Positions 19,417 to 28,067 of a DNA stretch of 47,503 nt are shown piece by piece. The stretch lies in NCBI GenBank assembly GCA_023150345.1, contig JAKLLB010000025.1, forward strand, positions 1 through 47,503, in the 5' to 3' direction. Each line of letters begins with the position of its first letter. Positions within the stretch are counted from its first letter, which is position 1. The position numbers and the translations under genes are program-made. The DNA comes from Aquabacterium sp. (lineage in GTDB: Bacteria; Pseudomonadota; Gammaproteobacteria; Burkholderiales; Burkholderiaceae_C). The notes beneath the pieces were generated by a model that saw nothing but the letters and a program-made list of their open reading frames with translations, ran no database searches and was not told the DNA's origin.

Positions 19417-19445
19417 CCCACCCCGAAGCCGCCCGGAACCCGCCC

Positions 19446-20480
19446 TTGAACACACGCCCGCGCTACGCACAGATTCGACAGGCCCTGCAGGAGCAGCCGG
19501 GCACCTGGCTCGTCACCGGCGTGGCCGGCTTCATCGGCAGCCACCTGCTCGAGCACCTGCTCGGCCTGGGCCAGACCGTGGTGGGCCTGGACAACTACGC
19601 CACCGGGCATCGGCATAACCTTGAGGATGTGCGTCAGCGCCTCGGCGAGCCCGCCTGGGCACGCTTTCGGATGATCGAGGGCGACATCCGGCGCCTCGCG
19701 GACTGCCGAGACGCCTGCAAGGGCGTGCGCTGGGTGCTGCACGAGGCGGCGCTGGGCTCGGTGCCGCGCTCGCTGGCCGACCCGATCACCACCAACGAGG
19801 TGAATGTCGGCGGCTTCCTCAACATGCTGGTGGCGGCTCGCGATGCCGGCGTCCAGGGCTTCGTGTATGCCGCCAGCAGCTCCACCTACGGCGACCACCC
19901 CGGCCTGCCCAAGGTCGAGCATGCCATCGGCAACCCGCTGTCGCCTTATGCGGTGACCAAGTACGTCAACGAGCTCTATGCGTCGGTGTTTGCGCGCAGC
20001 TACGGCATGCACACCATCGGGCTGCGCTATTTCAATGTGTTCGGCCCGCGGCAGGATCCGCAGGGCGCCTATGCCGCGGTGGTGCCGCGCTGGGCTGCCG
20101 CCATGCTTCAGGGCCAGGCCGTCCAGGTCAACGGCGACGGCCTGACCAGCCGCGACTTCTGCTATGTCGACAATGCGGTGCAGGCCAACCTGTTGGCGGC
20201 CATGGCCACCGATGCACAGGCCCTGGACCAGGTCTACAACGTGGCCGTGGGCGACCAGACCAGCCTGAACGACCTGCAGGCGCTGCTGGCAGCCGAGCTC
20301 ACGCAGTGCCGGCCCGGCCTGGTGGTGCCGCCGCCCGTGCATGCCGGTTTCCGCGCGGGCGACGTGCGCCATTCACGCGCCGACATCACCAAGGCCCGCG
20401 AACTGCTGGGCTACGAGCCCACGCACGACATTCGCGCCGGACTGTCTCTGGTGGCCCGGTGGTACGCCGGGCGGCGCTGA
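19446..20480 (+). CDS. wbpP: UDP-N-acetylglucosamine 4-epimerase, WbpP/TviC type
   Basis: Extended SDR enzyme interconverting UDP-GlcNAc and UDP-GalNAc. I choose the TTG at 19446, giving 344 residues, because the next residues ([12 protein letters not shown]) align with the WbpP N terminus and no ATG fits; the family is about 341 residues. Motifs: GVAGFIG (25-31), [13 protein letters not shown], and the catalytic Tyr168/Lys172 in YAVTKYVNE. Many blocks ([28 protein letters not shown]) are near-identical to WbpP. It implies GalNAc or a derivative in the surface glycan. Confidence 0.92.
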   Translation: MNTRPRYAQIRQALQEQPGTWLVTGVAGFIGSHLLEHLLGLGQTVVGLDNYATGHRHNLEDVRQRLGEPAWARFRMIEGDIRRLADCRDACKGVRWVLHEAALGSVPRSLADPITTNEVNVGGFLNMLVAARDAGVQGFVYAASSSTYGDHPGLPKVEHAIGNPLSPYAVTKYVNELYASVFARSYGMHTIGLRYFNVFGPRQDPQGAYAAVVPRWAAAMLQGQAVQVNGDGLTSRDFCYVDNAVQANLLAAMATDAQALDQVYNVAVGDQTSLNDLQALLAAELTQCRPGLVVPPPVHAGFRAGDVRHSRADITKARELLGYEPTHDIRAGLSLVARWYAGRR

Positions 20481-20529
20481 CGGCCGATCAAGGCGCCGCA
20501 CACCGCCACCGGCCCGAGCTCTCCATACC

Positions 20530-22122
20530 GTGAACGCCGGACCGCTGACTCACCTGGGCCGCTACGAGCTGGTGCGGGTGCTGGGCCGCGGCGCGATGGG
20601 CCTGGTCTACGAGGGCCGCGACCCGCGCCTGGGCCGCAAGGTGGCGATCAAGACCATCCTGAAGACGCACCTTGCCGACCCCGCGCTGGCGCGCGAGTAT
20701 TCCTCGCGGTTCGTGCGCGAGGCCCAGGCCGCAGCCCGGCTGGCGCACCCGAACATCGTGATCGTGCACGACTTCGGCGAGGACGACGAGGTGTCGTACC
20801 TGGTCATGGAGTTCATCGAGGGCCGCGAGCTGGCCCAGCTGTTCGACGAGCGCACGCCGTTCGACCTGGCCTCGGCCGTGCGCATCGTCTGCGACTTGCT
20901 CGAAGCCCTGGCCTACGCGCACGACCACGGTGTCGTGCATCGCGACGTCAAGCCGGCCAATGTGATGATCGACCGTGCCGGCCGCGTGAAGCTCACCGAC
21001 TTCGGCGTGGCCCGGCTGGTCGACTCCAACGCCGACCGCACGCTGCCCGGCACCATGGTGGGGACGCCCAGCTACATGTCGCCGGAGCAGGTGCAGGGCC
21101 TGGCCGTTGGTTCGCGCACCGATCTCTTCGCGGTCGGCATCGTGCTGTACCAGTTCCTCACCGGCAGCCGCCCGTTTTCGGGTGGTGGCCCGTGGGAGAT
21201 CCAGCGCCAGATCGTCCACGATCAGCCCCGCGCACCGTCGATGGTGAATCAGTCGCTTCCGACGGCGCTCGATGCCGTGATGCAGCGAGCCCTGGCCAAG
21301 GATCCGCACGACCGGTACCCCGACGCGCGGACATTCGCCGCTGACCTGCAGCGGGCAGCCGGCGTGGCACCCGATCACGAAAGCGCCAGTTCGGCCACGC
21401 CAGTCGACAGGAGCGCCGCGTCCACGGCACCCACACCGACCGGCCCCGGTTCCGCCGCAAGCGCGACGGCTCCGGCAGACACTCGCTCCGGCGCGACAGT
21501 ACCGATCACGTCACCCCGCGCCCGCAGCCCAGGCGCGCCGACGCACCTGGCCGACCCCACGGCGACGCGCCCCCTGCCGTCGGGCGACCCAACCGTACCC
21601 TTCGCCGGCCCGGCGCAACCCGAAACTGCCCGCCGATGGCGCTGGGCCGGTCTCCTGGCGCTGGCCGGTGCCGCCGGCATGGCGCTGCTGTGGAGCCGCA
21701 TGCCCGCCGATCCATCGGTTGGCGCCCCGTCGGCGTCCATGCCGGCCAGTGCCGCACGAGCGGCGGCACCTGGCCCCAGCGCAGCGGCCAGCCGCACCCT
21801 GCCCATCATCGGCATCGCCCCCGCCGCATCGCCGGTGCCCGGCATGGCCTCGGCACCAGCGGCGCCGGCATCGCCAGAACCGCAGGTCCCTGCGACCGCT
21901 GCCAGCGCCAGGGCAACCCCTGCCGCCAGTCGGGTGACCAGCGTCACTCGCCCGGCGCCCGATGGCGCGGCTACAGTCGGCGGCATCCGACCCGGGGGCG
22001 ACGCGGCCACCCGACCGGCCAAGCCGGGCAACCGGTGCGCCGAGCTGCTCGAGCGCCTGCAATTGGGCGAGGAGCTCTCGCCCGACAACTTGCAGATGTT
22101 CCAGAAGGAGTGCAAGCGATGA
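20530..22122 (+). CDS. Membrane Ser/Thr protein kinase (Hanks/PknB type)
   Basis: The GTG start at 20530 gives 530 residues. Kinase domain about 11-275: glycine loop GRGAMGLVYEG, Lys41 (VAIK), HRDVKPAN (137-144), DFG (157-159) and SPE in place of APE (184-186), so it is catalytically complete. A Pro/Ala/Thr-rich linker follows, one transmembrane segment (about 372-388), a long Ala/Pro-rich periplasmic stretch, and a conserved-looking end (NRCAELLERLQLGEELSP). It overlaps the next gene by ATGA. It lies between sugar-nucleotide and glycosyltransferase genes, so regulation of polysaccharide assembly or a cell-wall signal is a reasonable inference. Confidence 0.92.
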   Translation: MNAGPLTHLGRYELVRVLGRGAMGLVYEGRDPRLGRKVAIKTILKTHLADPALAREYSSRFVREAQAAARLAHPNIVIVHDFGEDDEVSYLVMEFIEGRELAQLFDERTPFDLASAVRIVCDLLEALAYAHDHGVVHRDVKPANVMIDRAGRVKLTDFGVARLVDSNADRTLPGTMVGTPSYMSPEQVQGLAVGSRTDLFAVGIVLYQFLTGSRPFSGGGPWEIQRQIVHDQPRAPSMVNQSLPTALDAVMQRALAKDPHDRYPDARTFAADLQRAAGVAPDHESASSATPVDRSAASTAPTPTGPGSAASATAPADTRSGATVPITSPRARSPGAPTHLADPTATRPLPSGDPTVPFAGPAQPETARRWRWAGLLALAGAAGMALLWSRMPADPSVGAPSASMPASAARAAAPGPSAAASRTLPIIGIAPAASPVPGMASAPAAPASPEPQVPATAASARATPAASRVTSVTRPAPDGAATVGGIRPGGDAATRPAKPGNRCAELLERLQLGEELSPDNLQMFQKECKR

Positions 22123-23417
22123 GCCTGTGCAAACCACCGATGGGCACCGCGGGCGTGAGCTGGACCTGGGCCGCACTGCTCGGGCTGGCCGTGGCGTGGA
22201 CCGGCTGCGCCACTCCCGAGGCACCGCCGCCGGCGCCAGTCGCCGCGCCGGCGCCGGTGGTCAGCGCGCCACCGCCTGCAGCGCCGGCGCCACCACCACC
22301 GCCGTCACCGCCGCCCATCCTGCCGTTCGACGAGGCCATGCTCAGCGCGGCCCAGAACCTGCTCGGTCGCGCCCAGTTGCAGGCGCCACCGGCCGGCTCA
22401 TCGCGGCATGCGCTGGTGATCGATCCGCTGATCGACGGCGTGACGGGCCTGCAGTCGGTGGCCACCCAGGCCATGGGCGCGCGCATCGTGGCGTTGGTAC
22501 GTGAACGCTATCCCCAGTACGAGGTACTGGAGTTCACCGCGGCCAACGTGCAGAAGTCGCCACTGGTACTGGTAGGCACGTTCACGGGGGTGAACGCCGA
22601 GCGCAAGACCGAGGGCAAGCGCGAGGCCTACCGGATCTGCCTTGCGCTGGCTGACCTGCGCTCGGGCAAGCTGGTCGGCAAGGGGCTGGCGTTTGCCAAG
22701 CCCGAGGGGGTCGACCCGACGCCGCTGCCGCACGACCGCGACAGCCCGGCATGGGCCGAGGACGCCACCACCAACGGCTACATCCGCACCTGCCAGGGCA
22801 CGCGGGCTGGCGATCCGATCCACCCGGCCTACATCGATCGCATCGTCGCGGGCTCGCTCATCGCCGAGGCCACCCAGGCCTATAACGCCGGCCGCTACAA
22901 GGAGGCCCTGGAGCTCTACGACACCGTGGCCCGCTCGCCCGAAGGCAAGCAGTTCCGTGTCTACAGCGGGCTCTACCTGACCAACTGGCGTCTGGGCCGC
23001 AAGGACGCCGCGATCAAGGCATTCGGGCAGATGGTCGACCAGGGGCTGCAGAACCAGCGCCTGGGCGTGAAGTTCCTGTTCCGCAAGGGCTCGACAGTCC
23101 TTGCCCGGGAGCCGGGCCCCAATGCCGCGCCTTATCCGCTGTGGTTGGCCGAGATTTCCACCCAGGCGTCACGGCGCAACACCTGCATGGAAGTGGTGGG
23201 GCACGCCAGCCCCACCGGCCCGGAGGCGGTCAACGATCGGCTGTCGGGGTTGCGGGCCGAACACGTGAAGGGGCAGTTGAGCCGCGCGGCGCCGGCGTTG
23301 GGCAAGCGGGTCACCGCCCGTGGCGTCGGCTCGCGCGAGACGCTGGTGGGCAACGGCCGCGACGACGCCAGCGACGCGCTGGACCGGCGGGTCGAGTTCA
23401 AGGTGATGTCCTGCTGA
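22119..23417 (+). CDS. OmpA-like lipoprotein, partner of the kinase
   Basis: 432 residues. The N-terminal hydrophobic stretch ends AWTGC, a probable but imperfect lipobox (Cys29). A Pro-rich spacer (about 35-65) is followed by a domain of unknown type (about 75-215), a TPR-like helical segment (AYNAGRYKEALELYDTVARS), and a C-terminal OmpA-type peptidoglycan-binding domain with NDRLSGLRAEHVKGQL and DALDRRVEF. It overlaps the kinase stop by ATGA. I infer an outer-membrane or wall-contacting sensor or effector for the kinase. Confidence 0.8.
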   Translation: MSLCKPPMGTAGVSWTWAALLGLAVAWTGCATPEAPPPAPVAAPAPVVSAPPPAAPAPPPPPSPPPILPFDEAMLSAAQNLLGRAQLQAPPAGSSRHALVIDPLIDGVTGLQSVATQAMGARIVALVRERYPQYEVLEFTAANVQKSPLVLVGTFTGVNAERKTEGKREAYRICLALADLRSGKLVGKGLAFAKPEGVDPTPLPHDRDSPAWAEDATTNGYIRTCQGTRAGDPIHPAYIDRIVAGSLIAEATQAYNAGRYKEALELYDTVARSPEGKQFRVYSGLYLTNWRLGRKDAAIKAFGQMVDQGLQNQRLGVKFLFRKGSTVLAREPGPNAAPYPLWLAEISTQASRRNTCMEVVGHASPTGPEAVNDRLSGLRAEHVKGQLSRAAPALGKRVTARGVGSRETLVGNGRDDASDALDRRVEFKVMSC

Positions 23418-23450
23418 GCGACGCGCCGTGTGTCCCGAGGTCGCTACGGA

Positions 23451-23501
23451 AGTGACGGCCGTCACTGTCTTGTGGGTGGGTCCGCGTCTACAGTCCGCCC
23501 C
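23451..23501 (+). promoter_or_regulatory. CRP-family operator and class II promoter candidate
   Basis: AGTGACGGCCGTCACT (23451-23466) is a perfect 16-bp palindrome with the CRP/FNR-family core GTGA-N6-TCAC. TACAGT (23489-23494) is a possible -10; the predicted start is about 23501, placing the operator centre near -42.5, the class II activation geometry. It would drive the glycosyltransferase genes starting at 23708. Confidence 0.5.
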
Positions 23502-23707
23502 GACGCATTGCAGCAGTTGCACCCGCAGTACCGCACGCCCCGGCTGCGGGCGAATGTTGCGCGACATTTCTGTTCTGAAACCATTTTGTAACCTACACCC
23601 GGGCGCTGTCTCGCAGTGGTGACAAAACGTCAATTCCTCTTATGAATCAACAGCTTGGCTGTACGAATCGTGAGTCCCATCACGGACTCGGTTAAACTGC
23701 CGCCGCC
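23502..23707 (+). other. Leader region with small hairpins before the glycosyltransferase genes
   Basis: No gene. Contains three small dyads: AATGT/ACATT (23553-23568), ACAGC/GCTGT (23650-23662) and a perfect 6-bp GAGTCC/GGACTC hairpin (23672-23689) that ends 18 bases before the ATG. More A/T-rich than its neighbours. A TTAAAC hexamer after the last hairpin could be a second -10. Confidence 0.4.
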
Positions 23708-24790
23708 ATGGCGATGACCACAGAAAAGCCGCGGAGCACCGCGCACATCGGCCGAGGGACCACCGCACAACCGAGCAAGGTTGCGGAGCTGCTCTCGCCC
23801 TGGGAGGAGTTCCGGCGCATCATCCCGCTGGTCTCGCTGAAATCGCTGCTGCACCGGCCGCATCCGGCCGTGCCAAAGGTGGCGGTGCTGCTGTGCACCA
23901 TGCAGGCCCAGCGCTTCCTGGCCGAGCAGCTCAATTCCGTCGCCACGCAAACCCATCCGTCGTGGGCCATCTGGGCGTCGGACGACGGCTCGCACGACTA
24001 CACCCACGACATCCTCGAGTACTACCAGTCGCACTGGGGCGAGGACCGCATCTCCATCCACGAGGGGCCGGCCGAGGGTTCGACCGCCAACTTCCTGTCC
24101 CTCACCTGCCGGGCGGACATCGAAGCCGACTACTTCGCCTACGCCGACCAGGACGACATCTGGGAGTCCGACAAGCTCGAGCGCGCGGTGGCCTGGCTGC
24201 AGACGGTGCCACCCGATGTGCCCGCGCTGTACGGCTCGCGCACGCTGCTGGTCGATGCGCGCAACCAGCACATCGGCTACTCGCCACTGTTCGAGCGGCC
24301 GCCCAGCTTCCGCAACGCCCTGGTGCAAAGCATCGCAGGCGGCAACACCATGGTGTTCAACCGCGCGGCGCGCGACCTGCTGCGCAAGGCCGGCGAAAAC
24401 GTCGAGGCGGTCACCCACGACTGGTGGGCGTACATGCTGGTCACCAGTTGCGGCGGGCGGGTGTTCTACGACTCCCATCCCACCGTGCGTTATCGCCAGC
24501 ACGGCGAGAACCAGTTCGGTGCCAATGTCGATCCGGTGGCGCAACTGCGCCGCGCTCGGCTGCTGCTGCAAGGTCGCTTCCGCGGGTGGGTCGACGCCAA
24601 CCTGAAGGCGCTGCACCGCGTGCGCCACCTGATGACGCCCGAGAACCAGCACGTGCTCGACGATTTCGTGCAGGCGCGCCAGCGCTGGCTCGGTGCGCGC
24701 CTGGTGGGCCTCAAGCGCGCGGGCATCCACCGCCAGACGGCCCTGGGCAACCTGGGCATCACCCTGGCGGCGCTGATCAACCGGCTCTGA
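23708..24790 (+). CDS. Family 2 glycosyltransferase, rhamnosyltransferase-like
   Basis: 360 residues. The GT-A fold starts at about residue 56 with VAVLLCTMQAQRFLAEQL; SDDGS (91-95) and DQDD (147-150) are the nucleotide and metal-binding motifs, and GGNTMVF plus THDWW fit the acceptor and catalytic region. The first 50 residues are an extra, poorly conserved N terminus; no Shine-Dalgarno is seen, so an internal start is possible. Its nearest character is the GT2 group acting on dTDP-rhamnose, in keeping with rfbDC upstream, but the donor is inferred. Confidence 0.87.
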   Translation: MAMTTEKPRSTAHIGRGTTAQPSKVAELLSPWEEFRRIIPLVSLKSLLHRPHPAVPKVAVLLCTMQAQRFLAEQLNSVATQTHPSWAIWASDDGSHDYTHDILEYYQSHWGEDRISIHEGPAEGSTANFLSLTCRADIEADYFAYADQDDIWESDKLERAVAWLQTVPPDVPALYGSRTLLVDARNQHIGYSPLFERPPSFRNALVQSIAGGNTMVFNRAARDLLRKAGENVEAVTHDWWAYMLVTSCGGRVFYDSHPTVRYRQHGENQFGANVDPVAQLRRARLLLQGRFRGWVDANLKALHRVRHLMTPENQHVLDDFVQARQRWLGARLVGLKRAGIHRQTALGNLGITLAALINRL

Positions 24791-24804
24791 TCGCGGCAGG
24801 CCCC

Positions 24805-25854
24805 ATGAACGAAGCGGCGCGTGCGACCGCTGCCATCGTGGTGATCTACCGGACCAGTGCCGATCCGGCGCCCCTGCTGCGCCAGTTGCACGATGCGGTG
24901 GCGCACTGCGTGGTGGTCGACAACGCCCCGCAGGGCCACCCGGCCGTCGCCGGCCTGGTGCCTGGCGATCGCCTGTCGGTGCTGCGCAACGCCAACCGCG
25001 GCGGCCTGGCGGGTGCCTACAACCGCGCGCTGGCCCATCTGGAAGGCCGTGTGCCCGGCTTGCAGCAGGTGGTGCTTCTCGACGAGGACACCGATGCCAG
25101 TGCCCTGGGCCCGCTGCTGGCCGATGCGGCCGTTCAGGCCCTGCTGGCCAACGCCACCACGGCTGCCGTGGCACCGGCCTACCGCGACCGCGCCACCGGC
25201 CTGCGCGGCAAGCACATACGCCTGGCACGCTGGCGGCTGGGCTATCTGCCGCGCCGGTTCGAGGGCATCGAGCCGGTGGCCTTCGCCATCAACTCCATGT
25301 CGGTCTGGCGACTGCCGGCCTTGAGGCGCATGGGGCCGTTCGACGAAGCCCTGGCCGTCGATCATGTCGACACCGATGCCTGCCTGCGTGCCCGCGCCCT
25401 GGGCCTGACAGTCCATGTGCACGGCGGCATCGAGTTCGAGCACTCCATCGGCCAGCGCCGGCCGTTCCGGCTGCTGGGGGTGCAGATGCAAGCCGGCGGC
25501 CACTCGCCGGCGCGCCGCGCGATGATCGGGCGCAACACCACCTGGTTGGCCCGGCGCCATCTGTGGCGCGAGCCGGCCTTCGCCTTCCTGTGCGCCAGCC
25601 GCCTGGCTTACGAAGCCGTGGGCATCCTGATGGCCGAGGATCATCGGCTGGCCAAGCTGACCGCGCTCGCCGCCGGCATCGCCCGCGGGCTGTTCGGCCC
25701 GTGGCCGCCCACGCATGCCATGCCTGGCCGCCTGGCCGCGCGCTCCACGCCCGCCGAAGGCTCGCGCTCATCGGCGCGTGAGGGTGCGCCGGAGGCCCCG
25801 CACGAAGCCCCACGTGAGGCAGCGGTAGCCAGCAGCGCCCGGGAACTGCCGTGA
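24805..25854 (+). CDS. Family 2 glycosyltransferase, rhamnosyltransferase (RfbF/WbbL-like)
   Basis: 349 residues. VIYRTSADPAPLLRQL, VVDN (37-40), NRGGLAGAYN (64-73) and LLDEDTD (91-97) form the GT2 pattern of bacterial rhamnosyltransferases; FAINSMSVWR and FDEALAVDHVDTDACLRA give the acceptor region. The last 60 residues (Ala/Glu/Arg-rich) look disordered. The stop overlaps the start of the next gene in GTGA. Confidence 0.87.
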   Translation: MNEAARATAAIVVIYRTSADPAPLLRQLHDAVAHCVVVDNAPQGHPAVAGLVPGDRLSVLRNANRGGLAGAYNRALAHLEGRVPGLQQVVLLDEDTDASALGPLLADAAVQALLANATTAAVAPAYRDRATGLRGKHIRLARWRLGYLPRRFEGIEPVAFAINSMSVWRLPALRRMGPFDEALAVDHVDTDACLRARALGLTVHVHGGIEFEHSIGQRRPFRLLGVQMQAGGHSPARRAMIGRNTTWLARRHLWREPAFAFLCASRLAYEAVGILMAEDHRLAKLTALAAGIARGLFGPWPPTHAMPGRLAARSTPAEGSRSSAREGAPEAPHEAPREAAVASSARELP

Positions 25855-27071
25855 CCGACCCGGCGGCGCTGGGGCTGCGCCGTGCGGGTGCCTGGGCCAT
25901 GGTGGCCGCAGGTTGGGCTGCCTATGCACCCCTGGGCTTGAAGTATCTGGCGGTGCTGGGCCTGGCCGCCACATCGGCACTGTGGTTGCATCGCAGTGGC
26001 GGCTGGCCGACGCTCACGCGGCAGACCACGATCAGGGTCGCCGTGGCGTTCTGGCTGCTGGTGCTGGCGTCTCTGGCCTGGACCACTGGGCCCGGCGCCA
26101 TTGCCGCCAGCCAGTGCGGCCTGTACGCCTTGCTGATGGCGGTGCCGGTCATCGCGCACGGCTGTCCGCCGGCGCTGGCCGCACGGGCGCTGCGCCACTA
26201 TGCCGCGGCATCGGCCGTGGTGGGCAGTGCCATCGTGCTGCACCGGGCCGGCGTACTGCCCGAGCACGTCTTGGGCCACAGCAGCGTGTGGGCCGAGGGC
26301 AACCAGCGCATCGCCACCTCGCTGGTGCTGGCGCTGGGTGCCGCCGTGGCATCGGCACTGGCCCTGCAATCACACCTGCGCACGCGCGACGGCGGCAACC
26401 ACCGCGGCACCATCGTCTGGACCCTCGCCGCCGGACTGGCCGTGCTGGGCCTGTCGCTGCAGGATCGCCGCACCGGCATGCTGGCGCTGCCGGTGCTGCT
26501 GGCCGTGCTCGGCCTGGCACACCTGCGACGCCCCCGCCAGCGCGTGGCGGCGGTGCTGGCGGTGCTGCTGCTGTCGCTGGCGGCCTGGCAGTTTGCCCCG
26601 GGCGTGCGCGGACGCATCGACGAAGGACTGAACGAAGTTCGAACCTATCAATCCAGCGACACGGCCGCCACGAGCTGGGGCATGCGGCTGCGCCTGGCCG
26701 AGCACACGCTCGACATGATCCGCGAACGCCCGCTGTTCGGGCACGGCGTGGGCAGCTGGATCACTCAATGGCGCCAGCGTGTCCAGCCCGGGCTGCTGAT
26801 CTCCATCCACACCACGCCCCACAACGAGTACCTGCTCGTCACGTCGCAGCTGGGCATCGTCGGCCTGATCGCCCTGCTCGGCGTGCTGGCCACCCAGCTG
26901 CACACCGCCTGGCGCGCCGGCCCCCCCGGCTACCCCGCACTGATGGCGTGGACCGCCATCGCCTGCACCGGAATGTTCAACGTGGTGCTGCGCGACGCCA
27001 AGTTCGCATTGCCCATGCTGCTGGTGGCGGGGTTGGGGGGGGCGGTGGCGAGGGGCCGTCACCCGGCCTGA
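25851..27071 (+). CDS. O-antigen ligase/polymerase (WaaL/Wzy family membrane protein)
   Basis: 406 residues from a GTG that overlaps the preceding stop. About ten to eleven hydrophobic segments; a large periplasmic loop carries RLRLAEHTLDMIRERPLFGHG followed by TTPHNEYLLVTSQLG, the Wzy_C/O-antigen ligase signature including the His-Asn-Glu core. Whether it ligates or polymerises cannot be told from sequence. Two homopolymer runs lie near its 3' end, C7 (26931-26937) and G8 (27035-27042). It overlaps the convergent methyltransferase gene by 13 bases. Confidence 0.87.
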   Translation: MTDPAALGLRRAGAWAMVAAGWAAYAPLGLKYLAVLGLAATSALWLHRSGGWPTLTRQTTIRVAVAFWLLVLASLAWTTGPGAIAASQCGLYALLMAVPVIAHGCPPALAARALRHYAAASAVVGSAIVLHRAGVLPEHVLGHSSVWAEGNQRIATSLVLALGAAVASALALQSHLRTRDGGNHRGTIVWTLAAGLAVLGLSLQDRRTGMLALPVLLAVLGLAHLRRPRQRVAAVLAVLLLSLAAWQFAPGVRGRIDEGLNEVRTYQSSDTAATSWGMRLRLAEHTLDMIRERPLFGHGVGSWITQWRQRVQPGLLISIHTTPHNEYLLVTSQLGIVGLIALLGVLATQLHTAWRAGPPGYPALMAWTAIACTGMFNVVLRDAKFALPMLLVAGLGGAVARGRHPA

Positions 27072-27979
27072 TCGGTCTGCCTCTTGGCCCACTCGAGCAG
27101 GGCGCCCTTGAGTTGAACAGGACGGCTCTGCGGAAAGACGGCCGGTATGTACACGGGGCCGTCGACATCCGCCACCTTGCGCGCGCGGATACGCAACACC
27201 TGACCGTTCAGTGCGGGATCACTGGAGTGTTCAGCCAGGAAAGCCTTCACCGCTTCGGGCACATGCATGGGGTAGTAGTCGACGGTCGTGAGCTCCTGGA
27301 CTTCAAGCCCGTGTGCTTCGAGCAGGGCCCTGCACTCCGATGCAGTCCAGAGGTGAGGATGCCCGGACTCGATCGCTTCGTAGAACTGGTTCCGTCCGTT
27401 TGGATTCAGCTGAAGAAGCAGGTTCATCAGGACATCCATGCCACATGCGTTTGGCGTGGTCAGGAACAGATTGCCGCCGGGTGCCAAGACCCGGCTGATC
27501 TCGGCGATCGTCCATGCCGGATCCCGAAACAGATGCTCGAGCACCTCGGTGAAGATCACATCGGTGGCAGAGTGCGACTCGAACGGAAACCGTTCGGACT
27601 CGATGTCGATGCGCGTGATCGGGTAGGGACTGAACGGAATGTCGATCGAGATCGTGTGGAACTCGCTGGCCGGGTGCAACTGCCGCAGGAAGTGCGTGAT
27701 GAACGGCTTGTCTGATCCCAGCTCGATAACGACAGCCCCATAAGCCTGCGAGCACATGTCGATGTAGCGCGCCCTGTGATAAAGCGCATCGTCACAGAAC
27801 AATGGCCTGACATCGGACGGCAAGTAGTCGTAGAAGTCCTTGACCTTCGTGTCGTACCCGGCCTTGAAGTCATCAAGCAAGCGCAGCACGGCGGGATCGC
27901 GGCTGCGTGCCAGTTCATGGCTTGTACTGGCGCTGGCCGAACGCCCCAGCACGCCTTTGACAATGTCTTTGATCCCCAT
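27059..27979 (-). CDS. Class I SAM-dependent methyltransferase
   Basis: 306 residues. Motif I is the variant VIELGSDKPF (84-93), lacking the second glycine of the usual GxGxG. FTEVLEHL (143-150) and LAPGGNLFLTTPN are the post-motif I and motif III segments of Methyltransf_11/23 proteins. A GT-cluster role such as sugar O-methylation is inferred from position. Base composition appears lower in G+C than that of the neighbours, which could mean later acquisition. It follows the GT8-GT4 gene after 88 bases and ends inside the convergent ligase gene. A small inverted repeat (CGAATC/GATTCG, 27997-28010) lies before its start. Confidence 0.85.
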   Translation of the reverse strand: MGIKDIVKGVLGRSASASTSHELARSRDPAVLRLLDDFKAGYDTKVKDFYDYLPSDVRPLFCDDALYHRARYIDMCSQAYGAVVIELGSDKPFITHFLRQLHPASEFHTISIDIPFSPYPITRIDIESERFPFESHSATDVIFTEVLEHLFRDPAWTIAEISRVLAPGGNLFLTTPNACGMDVLMNLLLQLNPNGRNQFYEAIESGHPHLWTASECRALLEAHGLEVQELTTVDYYPMHVPEAVKAFLAEHSSDPALNGQVLRIRARKVADVDGPVYIPAVFPQSRPVQLKGALLEWAKRQTDQAG

Positions 27980-28067
27980 GGGCTAATCCGGCTCTTCGAA
28001 TCGTGATTCGCAAGTGTGCCCCAAACCCCGGCGTTGTCCGCCCGGTGTCACAACCCTGCGCGCGTGC

